Source: Limnoraphis robusta CS-951 (GTDB taxonomy: Bacteria; Cyanobacteriota; Cyanobacteriia; Cyanobacteriales; Microcoleaceae). From it: DNA of 12,970 nucleotides. Both the position numbers and the translations under genes were made by a program. The stretch is taken from assembly GCF_000972705.2 (NCBI RefSeq), contig NZ_LATL02000189.1, positions 1 through 12,970 on the forward strand, in the 5' to 3' direction. Under the pieces are notes generated by a model. The model was not told the DNA's origin. It saw only the letters and a program-made list of their open reading frames with translations, and did no database searches. Positions within the stretch are counted from its first letter, which is position 1. The number at the start of each line of letters is the position of its first letter. Positions 1 through 7,079 of the stretch are shown here, one piece after another.

Positions 1-343
1 TTCTAATGCTAGAATAACTCTACTGGCAGGGTATTCAACCAGTTGAAAAACCCAGCATCTAATCGATGCAATGAACCTTGAAAACTTAAGGTACGGGGTT
101 CTTGCTCTGAATGCTTTGGCCATATAAAACCTTAAAGCACCAAGTACAGAGAATCAAGCATTTTTTCTCAAGTACGGTAGGGCATACCGAAACTATCTCT
201 GAAATGGGATGAACGACTGGGGAGACTCACCCCTCTGGAGTAGGTCAGGAAACTAGCTTGCTGTAAGGGTTGTCAATGAATCAGTAATCCAAAGCCGTGA
301 GGCTTGGAGAATCCCCTTTCTTTAGAAATGGGGAGTATGTCAA
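1..343 (+). mobile_element. Decayed 3' end of an IS200/IS605 tnpB element with right end
   Basis: No intact ORF is present. In frame at 168-194 the sequence reads SSTVGHTET, and a few codons later TTGETHPS. This resembles the C-terminal tail of the intact TnpB elsewhere in this window (NTVGQTEIN then SGETQPS), but stop codons interrupt it. The element ends in a GC-rich hairpin (CCCC 313-316 pairs GGGG 330-333) followed by GAGTATGTCAA, so the likely right boundary is A343. A second small stem-loop (GAACC 73-77 with GGTTC 97-101) lies upstream. By analogy with TnpB systems, this stretch would be where the omega RNA (reRNA) is encoded. The remnant continues to the left of the window, so whether an intact tnpB lies there cannot be seen. 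The family call rests on the shared tail and hairpin architecture. Confidence 0.6.
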
Positions 344-367
344 TTTCCATCTCCCTCGCTTTGAGGG

Positions 368-397
368 TTGACAAGGGAGGACGGCTTCTGATATAGT
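368..397 (+). promoter_or_regulatory. Consensus-like sigma-70 promoter without a downstream gene
   Basis: TTGACA at 368-373 and TATAGT at 392-397 are separated by 18 bases. The pair lies 25 bases beyond the right boundary of the IS remnant. Transcription would start near 404 and run antisense to the KGK-domain gene; no credible ORF follows on this strand. It could drive a small or antisense RNA, or be a chance match. The call rests on motif match alone. Confidence 0.4.
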
Positions 398-562
398 ATG
401 AATAGTATTTTTAATAATCGAGTATTGAAAGAAATATTTTTTTCGTGAATATCCCATTATAAAATAATCATACCCCTAGCCGCCCCAAAAGTCAAGAGGG
501 TCTGCCGAAAAAAAAATCGCGAAATTTCCAGGAAAAACGAGTTTGAAGGCAGCAATCAATCA

Positions 563-605
563 GGGGAATGGGGGTTGTGAGTAAAGAGGCGTTCCCCCGT
601 TCCTC
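563..605 (-). terminator. Stem-loop downstream of the KGK-domain gene
   Basis: Bases 565-574 pair with 594-603 (a GGGGG/CCCCC core, one G-T wobble, then GGAA/TTCC), and 563-564 may extend the stem. The loop is about 19 bases. It sits about 25 bases past the stop codon of the gene read leftward. No U-tract follows on that strand, so it may be a weak terminator or a 3' stabilising hairpin rather than a classical intrinsic terminator. Confidence 0.4.
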
Positions 606-628
606 AAGGCCCCTAATTGTAAACTGTT

Positions 629-988
629 TTAACTCCACATCCCCACTGGATGAATTTGTCGTCTCAAGGGTGGCGGGAGTTCTTCGGGGTTCGCAGTTTG
701 GATCGGAGTCGGTATACTCGGAAATTGGGGGACAGAAATCGGGACTTCAGGGGTTTCACTCTCTAGGGAGGTAAACTCCAGACGCACCTTAATTTTTCCT
801 TTTCTCCAGGTTTGTCCCGGACTCAATAGGTCACATTCAAGGCCATCACCGAAGATATATTCTTCTTCTAATTTGGCTTGCATCATTGCCAGAAATTCAC
901 TAACTTTGAACGTGCATTGAAACATTAATGCACTCGCCCCGGTGTGCAGAACATCATCATTATCTATAATATGAATTGGGTGATTCAT
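629..988 (-). CDS. KGK domain protein
   Basis: This 119-residue soluble protein carries the signature of the KGK family, a small cyanobacterial domain family of unknown biochemical function. The match is LLSPGQTW followed by RKGKIKVRLEF at about residues 54-72, with the KGK tripeptide at 63-65. The N-terminal part, about 1-50, should be the rest of the domain. Residues 80-107 form a proline-rich tail (repeated P, I, V, S and T) that looks disordered. There is no signal peptide or membrane segment. The ATG start is supported by AGGAAA about 9 bases upstream. The gene lies 84 bases downstream of ccsA on the same strand, but a terminator separates them, so it probably has its own promoter; I could not pick one. 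The family assignment is motif-based and fairly secure; the role is unknown. Confidence 0.75.
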   Translation of the reverse strand: MNHPIHIIDNDDVLHTGASALMFQCTFKVSEFLAMMQAKLEEEYIFGDGLECDLLSPGQTWRKGKIKVRLEFTSLESETPEVPISVPQFPSIPTPIQTANPEELPPPLRRQIHPVGMWS

Positions 989-1017
989 TACTGTTTCCTG
1001 TAATCGTTTATTGAAAA

Positions 1018-1055
1018 GGAAAACGGAATTAGCGTTTGAATGAATGCCGTTTTCC
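1018..1055 (-). terminator. Intrinsic terminator of ccsA
   Basis: A perfect 9-bp stem, GGAAAACGG at 1018-1026 with CCGTTTTCC at 1047-1055, is extended by three more pairs after one mismatch. Read on the minus strand it is followed directly by TTTTCAA, the expected U-rich tail, and it lies 18 bases beyond the ccsA stop codon. Confidence 0.75.
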
Positions 1056-1072
1056 GGTGTAAAAATTTGAAC

Positions 1073-2113
1073 CTAAAAGAACCAACCGTAGGAATGTAAA
1101 CCCTTACCTAAAAGATTAACACCTAAATAGCAAATCCAAACGACAAAAAATCCGGTTGCAGCTAAAATAGCGGGTTTGCGTCCTTGCCATCCTTTGGTAA
1201 TTCGAGCGTGTAAATAAGCGGCAAAAACCAACCAAGTAATTAACGCCCAGGTTTCTTTCGGGTCCCAACTCCAATAAGATCCCCAAGCTTCATTTGCCCA
1301 AACCGCCCCAGCGATAATCCCAATGGTGAGTAATGGAAATCCCAGTCCAATAATTCGATAACTAATATTATCAATCGTTTCCGCTAAACTCAAGCGTTGG
1401 GGTGATAATAAAGCAGCCGATTTGCTATTAGTAGAACTGACTAACTCTAACAGGGCTGTTGTTCCTTTGCCGTTGGTATTGGCTGAGAGTTCAGATCCAG
1501 CATTAACAACCGTTTCAGAAGCAGTGGCGGTTAACTCGGTGGAATGATTGAGTTTATAGTGGTGGTTTCGGGAAATACGAGTTCCTAAGGAACTTCCACT
1601 CAGTTCAATCTCTTGTCCCCGTGTAATCACCAAAAAGGCGATCGCGAGTAATGAACCTACCATTAAAGTGGCATAACTGAGCATCATCACGCTAACGTGC
1701 ATCATCAGCCAGTTAGACTTAAGGGCGGGAACCAAAGGTTCAGACAGTTGCATTTGAGACGGTAGCGTTAAAGCCGCAAAAGCACTAATTCCCATCGCCA
1801 CAGGTGCTGTTACCACACCGACAAGCCGAGATCGGCTCATATTTTCAGCTACCAAGTGTATGGTTGTAATACCCCAAGTGAGGAAAAATAGCGACTCGTA
1901 GAGGTTACTGATGGGGAAATAACCTGCTTCTATCCATCTAGCGGCGAGTAACGCAGCGATACACAGGTTAGCGATCGTCATCGCAGCAGTTCCCAAAGTT
2001 TGCAGGTAGGGAATCCCAGGAAACGCAGCACCACTCCAGTAAACTAGCATACTGGCGAACAAGATTGCAAACGAAAGGTTATCTAACCCATTTTGCAGGG
2101 CGACTAAATCCAT
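1073..2113 (-). CDS. ccsA: Cytochrome c biogenesis protein CcsA (system II heme delivery)
   Basis: This 346-residue polytopic membrane protein is of the CcsA/Ycf5/ResC family; some databases name it CcsB. With its partner Ccs1/ResB it moves heme across the thylakoid or plasma membrane and supports attachment to apocytochromes such as cytochrome f and c6. The tryptophan-rich heme-handling motif [13 protein letters not shown] is at 277-289. Candidate heme-ligating histidines are H139 (MMHVS), H302 (YLHAR) and H340 (LHSYG). Several hydrophobic segments lie at 10-165 and 255-335. Residues about 166-245 form a hydrophilic loop rich in Ser, Thr and Asn between the two membrane blocks. The ATG start is supported by AGGAG about 8 bases upstream. 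A plausible promoter precedes the gene and a clear terminator follows it, so it is probably monocistronic. The partner gene is not in this window. Confidence 0.92.
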   Translation of the reverse strand: MDLVALQNGLDNLSFAILFASMLVYWSGAAFPGIPYLQTLGTAAMTIANLCIAALLAARWIEAGYFPISNLYESLFFLTWGITTIHLVAENMSRSRLVGVVTAPVAMGISAFAALTLPSQMQLSEPLVPALKSNWLMMHVSVMMLSYATLMVGSLLAIAFLVITRGQEIELSGSSLGTRISRNHHYKLNHSTELTATASETVVNAGSELSANTNGKGTTALLELVSSTNSKSAALLSPQRLSLAETIDNISYRIIGLGFPLLTIGIIAGAVWANEAWGSYWSWDPKETWALITWLVFAAYLHARITKGWQGRKPAILAATGFFVVWICYLGVNLLGKGLHSYGWFF

Positions 2114-2159
2114 TAAGTGTTCTCCTGTCGAATGAACGGATCAAACCATACTCTTTTTT

Positions 2160-2190
2160 ATCCTAGCGACTCTTGTTAACCCTGCGTCAA
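2160..2190 (-). promoter_or_regulatory. Putative ccsA promoter
   Basis: On the minus strand TTGACG (2190-2185) is followed after 19 bases by TAGGAT (2165-2160), about 47 bases upstream of the ccsA start. The -35 box is good; the spacer is long and the -10 box is weak. Confidence 0.35.
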
Positions 2191-2231
2191 CTAAAATTTT
2201 TCAGGACGACCCACTGACCAAAAATCTCTGG

Positions 2232-2420
2232 GTAGACGATGTGAACGTAGTTTGACATCCTCTCCGTCGTAAACAACGGAGATTCCAAACATCACTGTTT
2301 GGGTTTCCTCTTTCGTTGAGTTGACTTACTCGGTTGGGTTTCCCCACTCAAGCAGAGATCAGTCTCTCGGGAGGCGTTGATTTCCGTCTGCCCGACGGTA
2401 TTTGATAGCTGTTTAAGTGC
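2232..2420 (-). ncRNA. Predicted omega RNA (reRNA) of the tnpB element
   Basis: In the TnpB family the guide RNA is made from the 3' end of tnpB through the right end and into the flank. Here that corresponds to roughly the last 130 bases of tnpB, the hairpin at 2261-2282 and, past the boundary at 2252, a guide of about 20 bases at 2251-2232. Position is inferred from family architecture; the 5' limit is a guess and no RNA evidence is available. Confidence 0.35.
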
Positions 2421-3598
2421 AGATTTTAAAATGTTTTTGGCGGCATTTTCATCTCGGTCACTCGTGTATCCGCAATGAGGGCATTTATGAGTTCTCGTAC
2501 TGAGAGTTTTGACAACCTTTTCACCGCAATTTGAGCAGTTTTGAGAAGTATATGCGGGTTCAACAGCAATCACCGGAACCCCATAAATTCTCCCAAAATA
2601 CTCCAGCCATTCTCTAAATCTGTACCAAGCAGCATCATTAATTGATTTGGCTAGATGATGATTTTTAACTAAATTGCGTATCCGTAGGTTTTCAATCGCT
2701 ACCAAGTCGTTAGACTGTATGACGTGTTGGGCCTGTTTACAAACCCAATCATTACGTCTGCGTGAAACCTTGAGATGCGCCCTACCTAACCGATTCCTGG
2801 CTTTTTTACGGTTTTGACTTCCCTTTTTTTTTCGAGATAATCGACGTTGTAGCTTTTTAATTCGTCGCTCATCTTTTCTTAGAAAACGGGGATTCTCTAC
2901 CTGTATCCCGGTGGAATCAGTGTAGAAATAGTTAAGACCTACATCAAGCCCTGTTTGTTTGTTACTGAGTTCTTTGTTTTCCTCCCTTTCATGGTCTATC
3001 AAAAATTGAGCATAATACCCATCGTGTCTTCTAATCACCCTAACTCGTTTAATTTGTTGGAGTTGATAGAAGTGCAAGTCTCGACTACCCCAAAGCTTAA
3101 ATGTACCTGCTTGAAACTTATCGGAAAAGGTTAAATAGCGTCTATCTTCTGAAAGTTTCCATCCCGATGTTTTGTATTCAACAGATGCTCGGACTTGAGA
3201 TTTTTTAAACTTTGGAAATCCTTTTTTCCCCGGTATTTTTTGCCGACATTTTTGATAAAATCGTTCAATGGATGCCCATGCTCTTTCTGCGTGGGCTTGT
3301 CGAGCCATAGAATTGAGTTTGTTTACCCAGGGAAAATCTGGATTGTCTGACAGCAGTTTGCAGTAGGCATAAGCATCGTTGCGACTTTGAACTTGACCAT
3401 TTATCCATGCTTTGATGATGCTGTTGCGAACAAACCTACCAGTACGGATAGCTTCGTCTAACTTTCTGTACTGGTATTGGGTTCCTTGCAGCTTCATTTC
3501 ATACACAAGCATAGATTATCGGCATCGAGCCACGATAAACTATTGTAGCACAAAAATAATCCGTCGTAAACGACCTTGCTCTAAACCTGCTTCTCTTG
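2252..3598 (-). mobile_element. tnpB-only IS200/IS605-family element
   Basis: The element holds an intact tnpB and no tnpA transposase, so it would need transposition help in trans. The right end is a 7-bp stem (2261-2267 with 2276-2282) followed on the minus strand by GGATGTCAA, placing the likely boundary at 2252. At the other end a small hairpin (GTCG/CGAC, 3563-3574) shares the 12-mer TCCGTCGTAAAC (3560-3571) with the right-end hairpin (2263-2274), both in the same orientation. This fits paired left and right ends. The left boundary at 3598 is inferred from a TTAC on the minus strand (3602-3599), the kind of tetranucleotide target some members of this family use. The right boundary is fairly secure and the left one tentative. 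Confidence 0.7.
2292..3512 (-). CDS. tnpB: RNA-guided endonuclease TnpB
   Basis: This full-length, apparently intact 406-residue TnpB is an ancestor-type relative of Cas12. In this family it uses an omega RNA to cut DNA beside a short target motif, which helps the element persist. RuvC residues are all visible: D190 in TGLDVGLNYF, E274 in VAIENLRIRN and D354 in SDRDENAAKNIL. A four-cysteine zinc finger sits between the last two (C326, C329, C344, C347). A basic helical stretch at about 211-255 and the N-terminal RNA-binding region (LVYEMKLQGT onward) are present. The tail after about residue 370 overlaps the probable omega RNA region. ATG at 3512 matches the family's usual N-terminus; M6 is a possible alternative, and no clear ribosome binding site is seen for either. 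No tnpA accompanies it. Confidence 0.92.
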   Translation of the reverse strand: MLVYEMKLQGTQYQYRKLDEAIRTGRFVRNSIIKAWINGQVQSRNDAYAYCKLLSDNPDFPWVNKLNSMARQAHAERAWASIERFYQKCRQKIPGKKGFPKFKKSQVRASVEYKTSGWKLSEDRRYLTFSDKFQAGTFKLWGSRDLHFYQLQQIKRVRVIRRHDGYYAQFLIDHEREENKELSNKQTGLDVGLNYFYTDSTGIQVENPRFLRKDERRIKKLQRRLSRKKKGSQNRKKARNRLGRAHLKVSRRRNDWVCKQAQHVIQSNDLVAIENLRIRNLVKNHHLAKSINDAAWYRFREWLEYFGRIYGVPVIAVEPAYTSQNCSNCGEKVVKTLSTRTHKCPHCGYTSDRDENAAKNILKSALKQLSNTVGQTEINASRETDLCLSGETQPSKSTQRKRKPKQ

Positions 3599-3772
3599 GT
3601 AACGCACCCTAGCAATCATTTTCAATTTTTCGTCACCCCTGTCTGCCTGTGCGTTTGTTTTTAAATTTTGCTGTTGTAGATGAGATTTTCTCGATGGATC
3701 AACTCTCAATTCATCAACATAACTTGACTGAAGTTTTACCACAAGGAAGAGTTCTGTTGGTAATTTTAGCAT
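3581..3772 (-). pseudogene. Possible small gene cut by the tnpB element
   Basis: A 63-codon ORF of unrecognised family, rich in charged and polar residues. It runs leftward into the proposed left end of the tnpB element, and its last five codons (QEKQV) lie inside the element. If the element is removed at 3598/2252, the frame continues from Y58 into TTFTSSTQRFLVSGSS and then a stop, giving 74 codons. It faces away from chaB and has no strong ribosome binding site. It may equally be a chance ORF. Confidence 0.25.
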
Positions 3773-3870
3773 TCATTTCTAATCTCTGTCTGAGGTCAGA
3801 TGTTTTTTGGTGAATTCAACGGTTCAATCAATAATAAGATTACAAAATATATTTTTGAGGAAACAGTAAG

Positions 3871-4116
3871 ATGGCTTACGAAACTCTTGAACAGTTACCT
3901 GAAACTGTTAAATCTAAACTGCCTCGCGGCGCACAACAGATTTTTTTAGCCGCTTTTAATAGTGCCACTGCTGATGGCTTGAGTAAAGATGGTGCTGAAA
4001 AAATCGCTTGGAACTCTGTCAAAAATCAATATCAACAAAGTTCAAATGGTGAGTGGGAAACTATTCCTGAAGGAGGGCCAGGTCGAACATCCACAGGTAC
4101 TATGCCTCACTCTTAA
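3871..4116 (+). CDS. ChaB family protein
   Basis: This 81-residue soluble protein matches the ChaB family. LPETVKSKLPRGAQQIFLAAFNSA (residues 9-32) and AEKIAWNSVKNQY (42-54) line up with the corresponding blocks of E. coli ChaB. The family was once called a cation-transport regulator because of its position beside chaA in E. coli, but its biochemical role is not settled. No chaA-like antiporter is present here. The C-terminal tail (about 60-81, GEWETIPEGGPGRTSTG) is an extension beyond the E. coli form. The ATG start has GAGG about 9 bases upstream. An intrinsic terminator follows, so it appears monocistronic. No membrane segment is seen. Confidence 0.85.
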   Translation: MAYETLEQLPETVKSKLPRGAQQIFLAAFNSATADGLSKDGAEKIAWNSVKNQYQQSSNGEWETIPEGGPGRTSTGTMPHS

Positions 4117-4143
4117 GTCAGATTGAAAATCAATAGATTAGTG

Positions 4144-4176
4144 AATGGAGTTGAGTGAATTTTACTTAACTCCATT
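4144..4176 (+). terminator. Intrinsic terminator of chaB
   Basis: AATGGAGTT (4144-4152) pairs perfectly with AACTCCATT (4168-4176), and GAGT/ACTT extends the stem with one G-T wobble to leave a 7-base loop. A T-rich tail (TTATTGTTCTT) follows. It starts 28 bases after the chaB stop codon. Confidence 0.75.
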
Positions 4177-4189
4177 TTATTGTTCTTAG

Positions 4190-4524
4190 AGTCATTTTAT
4201 TTTTGATCAAGAGTTGAATCACAAGAACTCGTATTTATACGAATATCAACTGTAACTTGAAATCTTAAAATCGTTTCCAAGTTCAGCAATTGTAGGATGG
4301 TTTACAGAGAACCTCAAACCAGGAAATCTTCGTGTCTTCCTGTCTTTGTGGTTCTTCTTTCATTTTTTTAAAGAACTAACAAATTGCGGTTTAAATCTCA
4401 TTTTGACCTCCTCCAGAAATCAGTGAGACAAAAGTTGCACTAACCTTTTCTATCTACAACCATATATGTCTGGAACAGTCAAGCCTATGCACTTGAGAAG
4501 CCATTTTGCGATAAAATCGACTTT
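4190..4524 (+). other. Gene-free spacer between chaB and the GH116 gene
   Basis: No protein-coding gene is supported here. It holds a nested inverted repeat (AGTTGA 4212-4217 with TCAACT 4246-4251, enclosing TCGTAT/ATACGA at 4229-4242). At 4328-4354 there is a stretch of the cttcgtgtcttc...gtctttgtggttc type, which I recall as a dispersed intergenic sequence in many cyanobacteria. At 4487-4528 a 13-codon ORF overlaps the next gene's start. I could not assign a convincing promoter for the downstream gene. Confidence 0.5.
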
Positions 4525-6918
4525 ATGATGAATCAACCGACGAGCCACGACATACCGCCCCATACCTGGAATCGTCCCATCGGTCTAGGTTGGGAGAAAC
4601 CCTATACTGTCCGCTACAGCAGTAACCTCGATGATGGCCCCTGGCATGGGATGCCGTTAGGAGGGTTCGGGGCGGGTTGTATTGGTCGTTCATCGCGAGG
4701 AGATTTTAACCTCTGGCATCTCGATGGCGGTGAACATATTTTCCGCAGTTTACCCGCTTGTCAGTTTAGTGTATTTGAGGAAACCAACGGCAAAACTCAA
4801 GCCTATGCCCTTTGTACCGAACCGCCAGAAGATGGGAATTTGTCGGCTTGGAATTGGTACCCGGCGTCTTCTAATTCGCAGAAAACGGGAACCTATCACG
4901 CCCTTTATCCTCGCAGTTGGTTTGTCTATGAAAATGTCTTTAAAGCCCAGTTAAGTTGTGAACAATTTTCGCCAATTTGGGCAGGAAATTATCAAGAAAG
5001 TAGTTATCCGATTGCTGTTTTTGAATGGATTGCCCATAATCCTACAGATGAACCGATTACCCTCAGTATTCTCCTGACTTGGCAAAATACAATCGGTTGG
5101 TTTACCAATGCGTTAGATAAACCTCAAGTTCAAGTCCGAGATGATGGCAGTCCGGTTTATGAATATCAATCCCGTTGGGGAAATAGTGTCGGGAATTTTA
5201 ATCATTTAGTAGAAGATTTTCATCGGGTTGGTTGTCTCATGTCTCGCCTGAGTGTCAGTGAAGAAGTCCGAGAAGGCGAAGGACAAATGGCAATTGCAAC
5301 CATTACAAATCCGGCGGTAGAAGTCTATTATCAAACGGCTTGGAATACGGCGGGAACGGGCGAGGAAATTTGGCATTATTTTGCCCAAGATGGTACTTTA
5401 TTAGATCAAGAAAGTGAACGTCCTGCCGCAACAGGTGAACAAATTGGCGTGGCTTTGGCGGTTAAGTTTACGATACGACCTGGAAAAACCCGCAAAATTC
5501 CTTTTTTCTTGGCTTGGGATTTACCTGTAACTGAGTTTGAATCTGGGGTTTGTTATTATCGCCGCTACACTGATTTTTTTGGTCGCAATGGCAGAAATGC
5601 TTGGTCGATGATTCGCACGGCGATGAAGCATTCTGATGTCTGGTTGGATAATATTAAAGACTGGCAAAATCCAATCTTAAACCGTCAAGAGTTGCCTTCG
5701 TGGTTTAAGATGGCGTTGTTTAATGAACTGTATTTATTAACCGATGGCGGGACGCTTTGGAGTGCAGCCGATGAAAATAATCCTAAAGGTCAATTTGCGG
5801 TTTTAGAATGTTTGGATTATCGTTGGTATGAAAGTTTGGATGTGCGCTTATATGGGTCGTTTGCGCTGCTTTTATTATGGCCGGATTTGGAAAAATCTGT
5901 GTTATTAGCCTTTGCACGTTCGATTTCTAAAGGTGATAAAACTCCGCGAATTATCGGTTATAATCAAGCTGAGGCGATTCGTAAAGCAACAGGCGCAACT
6001 CCCCACGATTTAGGCGCACCGAACGAACATCCTTGGGAAAAAACGAATTATACTAGCTATCAAGATTGTAATCTCTGGAAAGATTTACCTTGTGATTTTG
6101 TGTTGCAAGTTTATCGAGATTTTGTGTTAACGGGAAGTGAGGATGATGAATTTTTAAAAGACTGTTGGTTAGCTATCGTTGAAACCTTAGATTATCTCAA
6201 AACCTTTGATAAAGATGGAGATGGAATTCCTGAAAATAGCGGTGCCCCTGACCAAACCTTTGATGATTGGAAATTGCAGGGGGTGAGTGCTTATTGTGGC
6301 GGGTTGTGGTTAGCGGCGTTAGAAGCAGCAATAGAAATCGGAAACTGTTTAGAAAAGACTGAATTTTCTACATTGTTTCCCTCACTTTCAGAAACCATTT
6401 CAACTTATAAAACATGGTTAAAACAAGCAAAACCGATCTATCAAAAGCTTTGGAATGGTCAATATTATCAGCTTGATAGTGAGAGTGGTTCCGATGTTGT
6501 GATGGCCGATCAACTCTGTGGTCAATTTTATGTTAAACTGTTAGGATTAGAAGATATTGTTGCCCCAGAACGAACCATTTCAGCCTTACAAACGATTTAT
6601 CAATCTTGTTTTCAAAATTTCCATCACGGTCAATTAGGGGCTGCTAATGGCGTTAGACTAAATGGCGAACCTGTTAACCCTAATGATACTCATCCGTTAG
6701 AAGTTTGGACGGGGATTAATTTTGGGTTAGCGGCGTTTTTAATTCAAATGGGAATGAAAGAGGAAGGGTTTAATTTAGCCGAAGTAGTGGTGAAACAAAT
6801 TTATGAAAATGGCTTACAATTTCGCACTCCTGAAGCTATTACCGCAGCCGGAACCTTTCGGGCGAGTCATTATCTCAGGGCGATGGCAATTTGGGCGATT
6901 TATGTTGTTTGTGGGTAA
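4525..6918 (+). CDS. GH116 family glycosidase (GBA2-like glucosylceramidase/beta-glucosidase)
   Basis: This 797-residue protein has an N-terminal beta-sandwich domain (about 30-350) with PLGGFGAGCIGRSSRGDFNLWHLDGG at 44-69, and a C-terminal (alpha/alpha)6 catalytic domain (about 380-797). It aligns by motif and spacing with the characterised Thermoanaerobacterium GH116 enzyme. The nucleophile would be E428 (VLECLDY) and the acid/base D580 (DQTFD). Other substrate-contacting positions would be D439, H494, T578, E770 and R785. All are present, so an active beta-glucosidase-type retaining enzyme is expected. No signal peptide or transmembrane segment is visible, suggesting a cytoplasmic enzyme; the natural substrate in cyanobacteria is unclear. 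Two consecutive ATGs begin the frame with no ribosome binding site before them. A 13-codon ORF ends in TGA overlapping the first ATG, which could couple translation. Confidence 0.93.
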   Translation: MMNQPTSHDIPPHTWNRPIGLGWEKPYTVRYSSNLDDGPWHGMPLGGFGAGCIGRSSRGDFNLWHLDGGEHIFRSLPACQFSVFEETNGKTQAYALCTEPPEDGNLSAWNWYPASSNSQKTGTYHALYPRSWFVYENVFKAQLSCEQFSPIWAGNYQESSYPIAVFEWIAHNPTDEPITLSILLTWQNTIGWFTNALDKPQVQVRDDGSPVYEYQSRWGNSVGNFNHLVEDFHRVGCLMSRLSVSEEVREGEGQMAIATITNPAVEVYYQTAWNTAGTGEEIWHYFAQDGTLLDQESERPAATGEQIGVALAVKFTIRPGKTRKIPFFLAWDLPVTEFESGVCYYRRYTDFFGRNGRNAWSMIRTAMKHSDVWLDNIKDWQNPILNRQELPSWFKMALFNELYLLTDGGTLWSAADENNPKGQFAVLECLDYRWYESLDVRLYGSFALLLLWPDLEKSVLLAFARSISKGDKTPRIIGYNQAEAIRKATGATPHDLGAPNEHPWEKTNYTSYQDCNLWKDLPCDFVLQVYRDFVLTGSEDDEFLKDCWLAIVETLDYLKTFDKDGDGIPENSGAPDQTFDDWKLQGVSAYCGGLWLAALEAAIEIGNCLEKTEFSTLFPSLSETISTYKTWLKQAKPIYQKLWNGQYYQLDSESGSDVVMADQLCGQFYVKLLGLEDIVAPERTISALQTIYQSCFQNFHHGQLGAANGVRLNGEPVNPNDTHPLEVWTGINFGLAAFLIQMGMKEEGFNLAEVVVKQIYENGLQFRTPEAITAAGTFRASHYLRAMAIWAIYVVCG

Positions 6919-7079
6919 AGGATCACAAAATTCTTGGAATTAGCGATCGCAATCATTATTACTTTAGCACGATAGAGACAGGATTTCAACCCCCACACTC
7001 GCAATTCTTGTCATTTTTGCGATCGCTTTATTTTTTCCCAATCAGACAATTGAAATGTGAGCATTTAGCTGATGGGGTG

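Noticed and set aside
73..101. Group II intron fragment
   Set aside because: The GAACC...GGTTC stem faintly resembles the GAGCCG...CGGTTC stem near intron domain IV, but no domain V or reverse transcriptase is visible, and the tnpB-tail reading explains the region better.
568..774. 68-codon + strand ORF
   Set aside because: It lies opposite the KGK-domain gene, has no recognisable features, and is best read as an antisense shadow.
6943..7026. Two GCGATCGC sites as a regulatory pair
   Set aside because: These are HIP1 octamers, which also occur at 1638, 9224, 10750 and 12057; they are genome-wide in cyanobacteria and not specific to this spacer.
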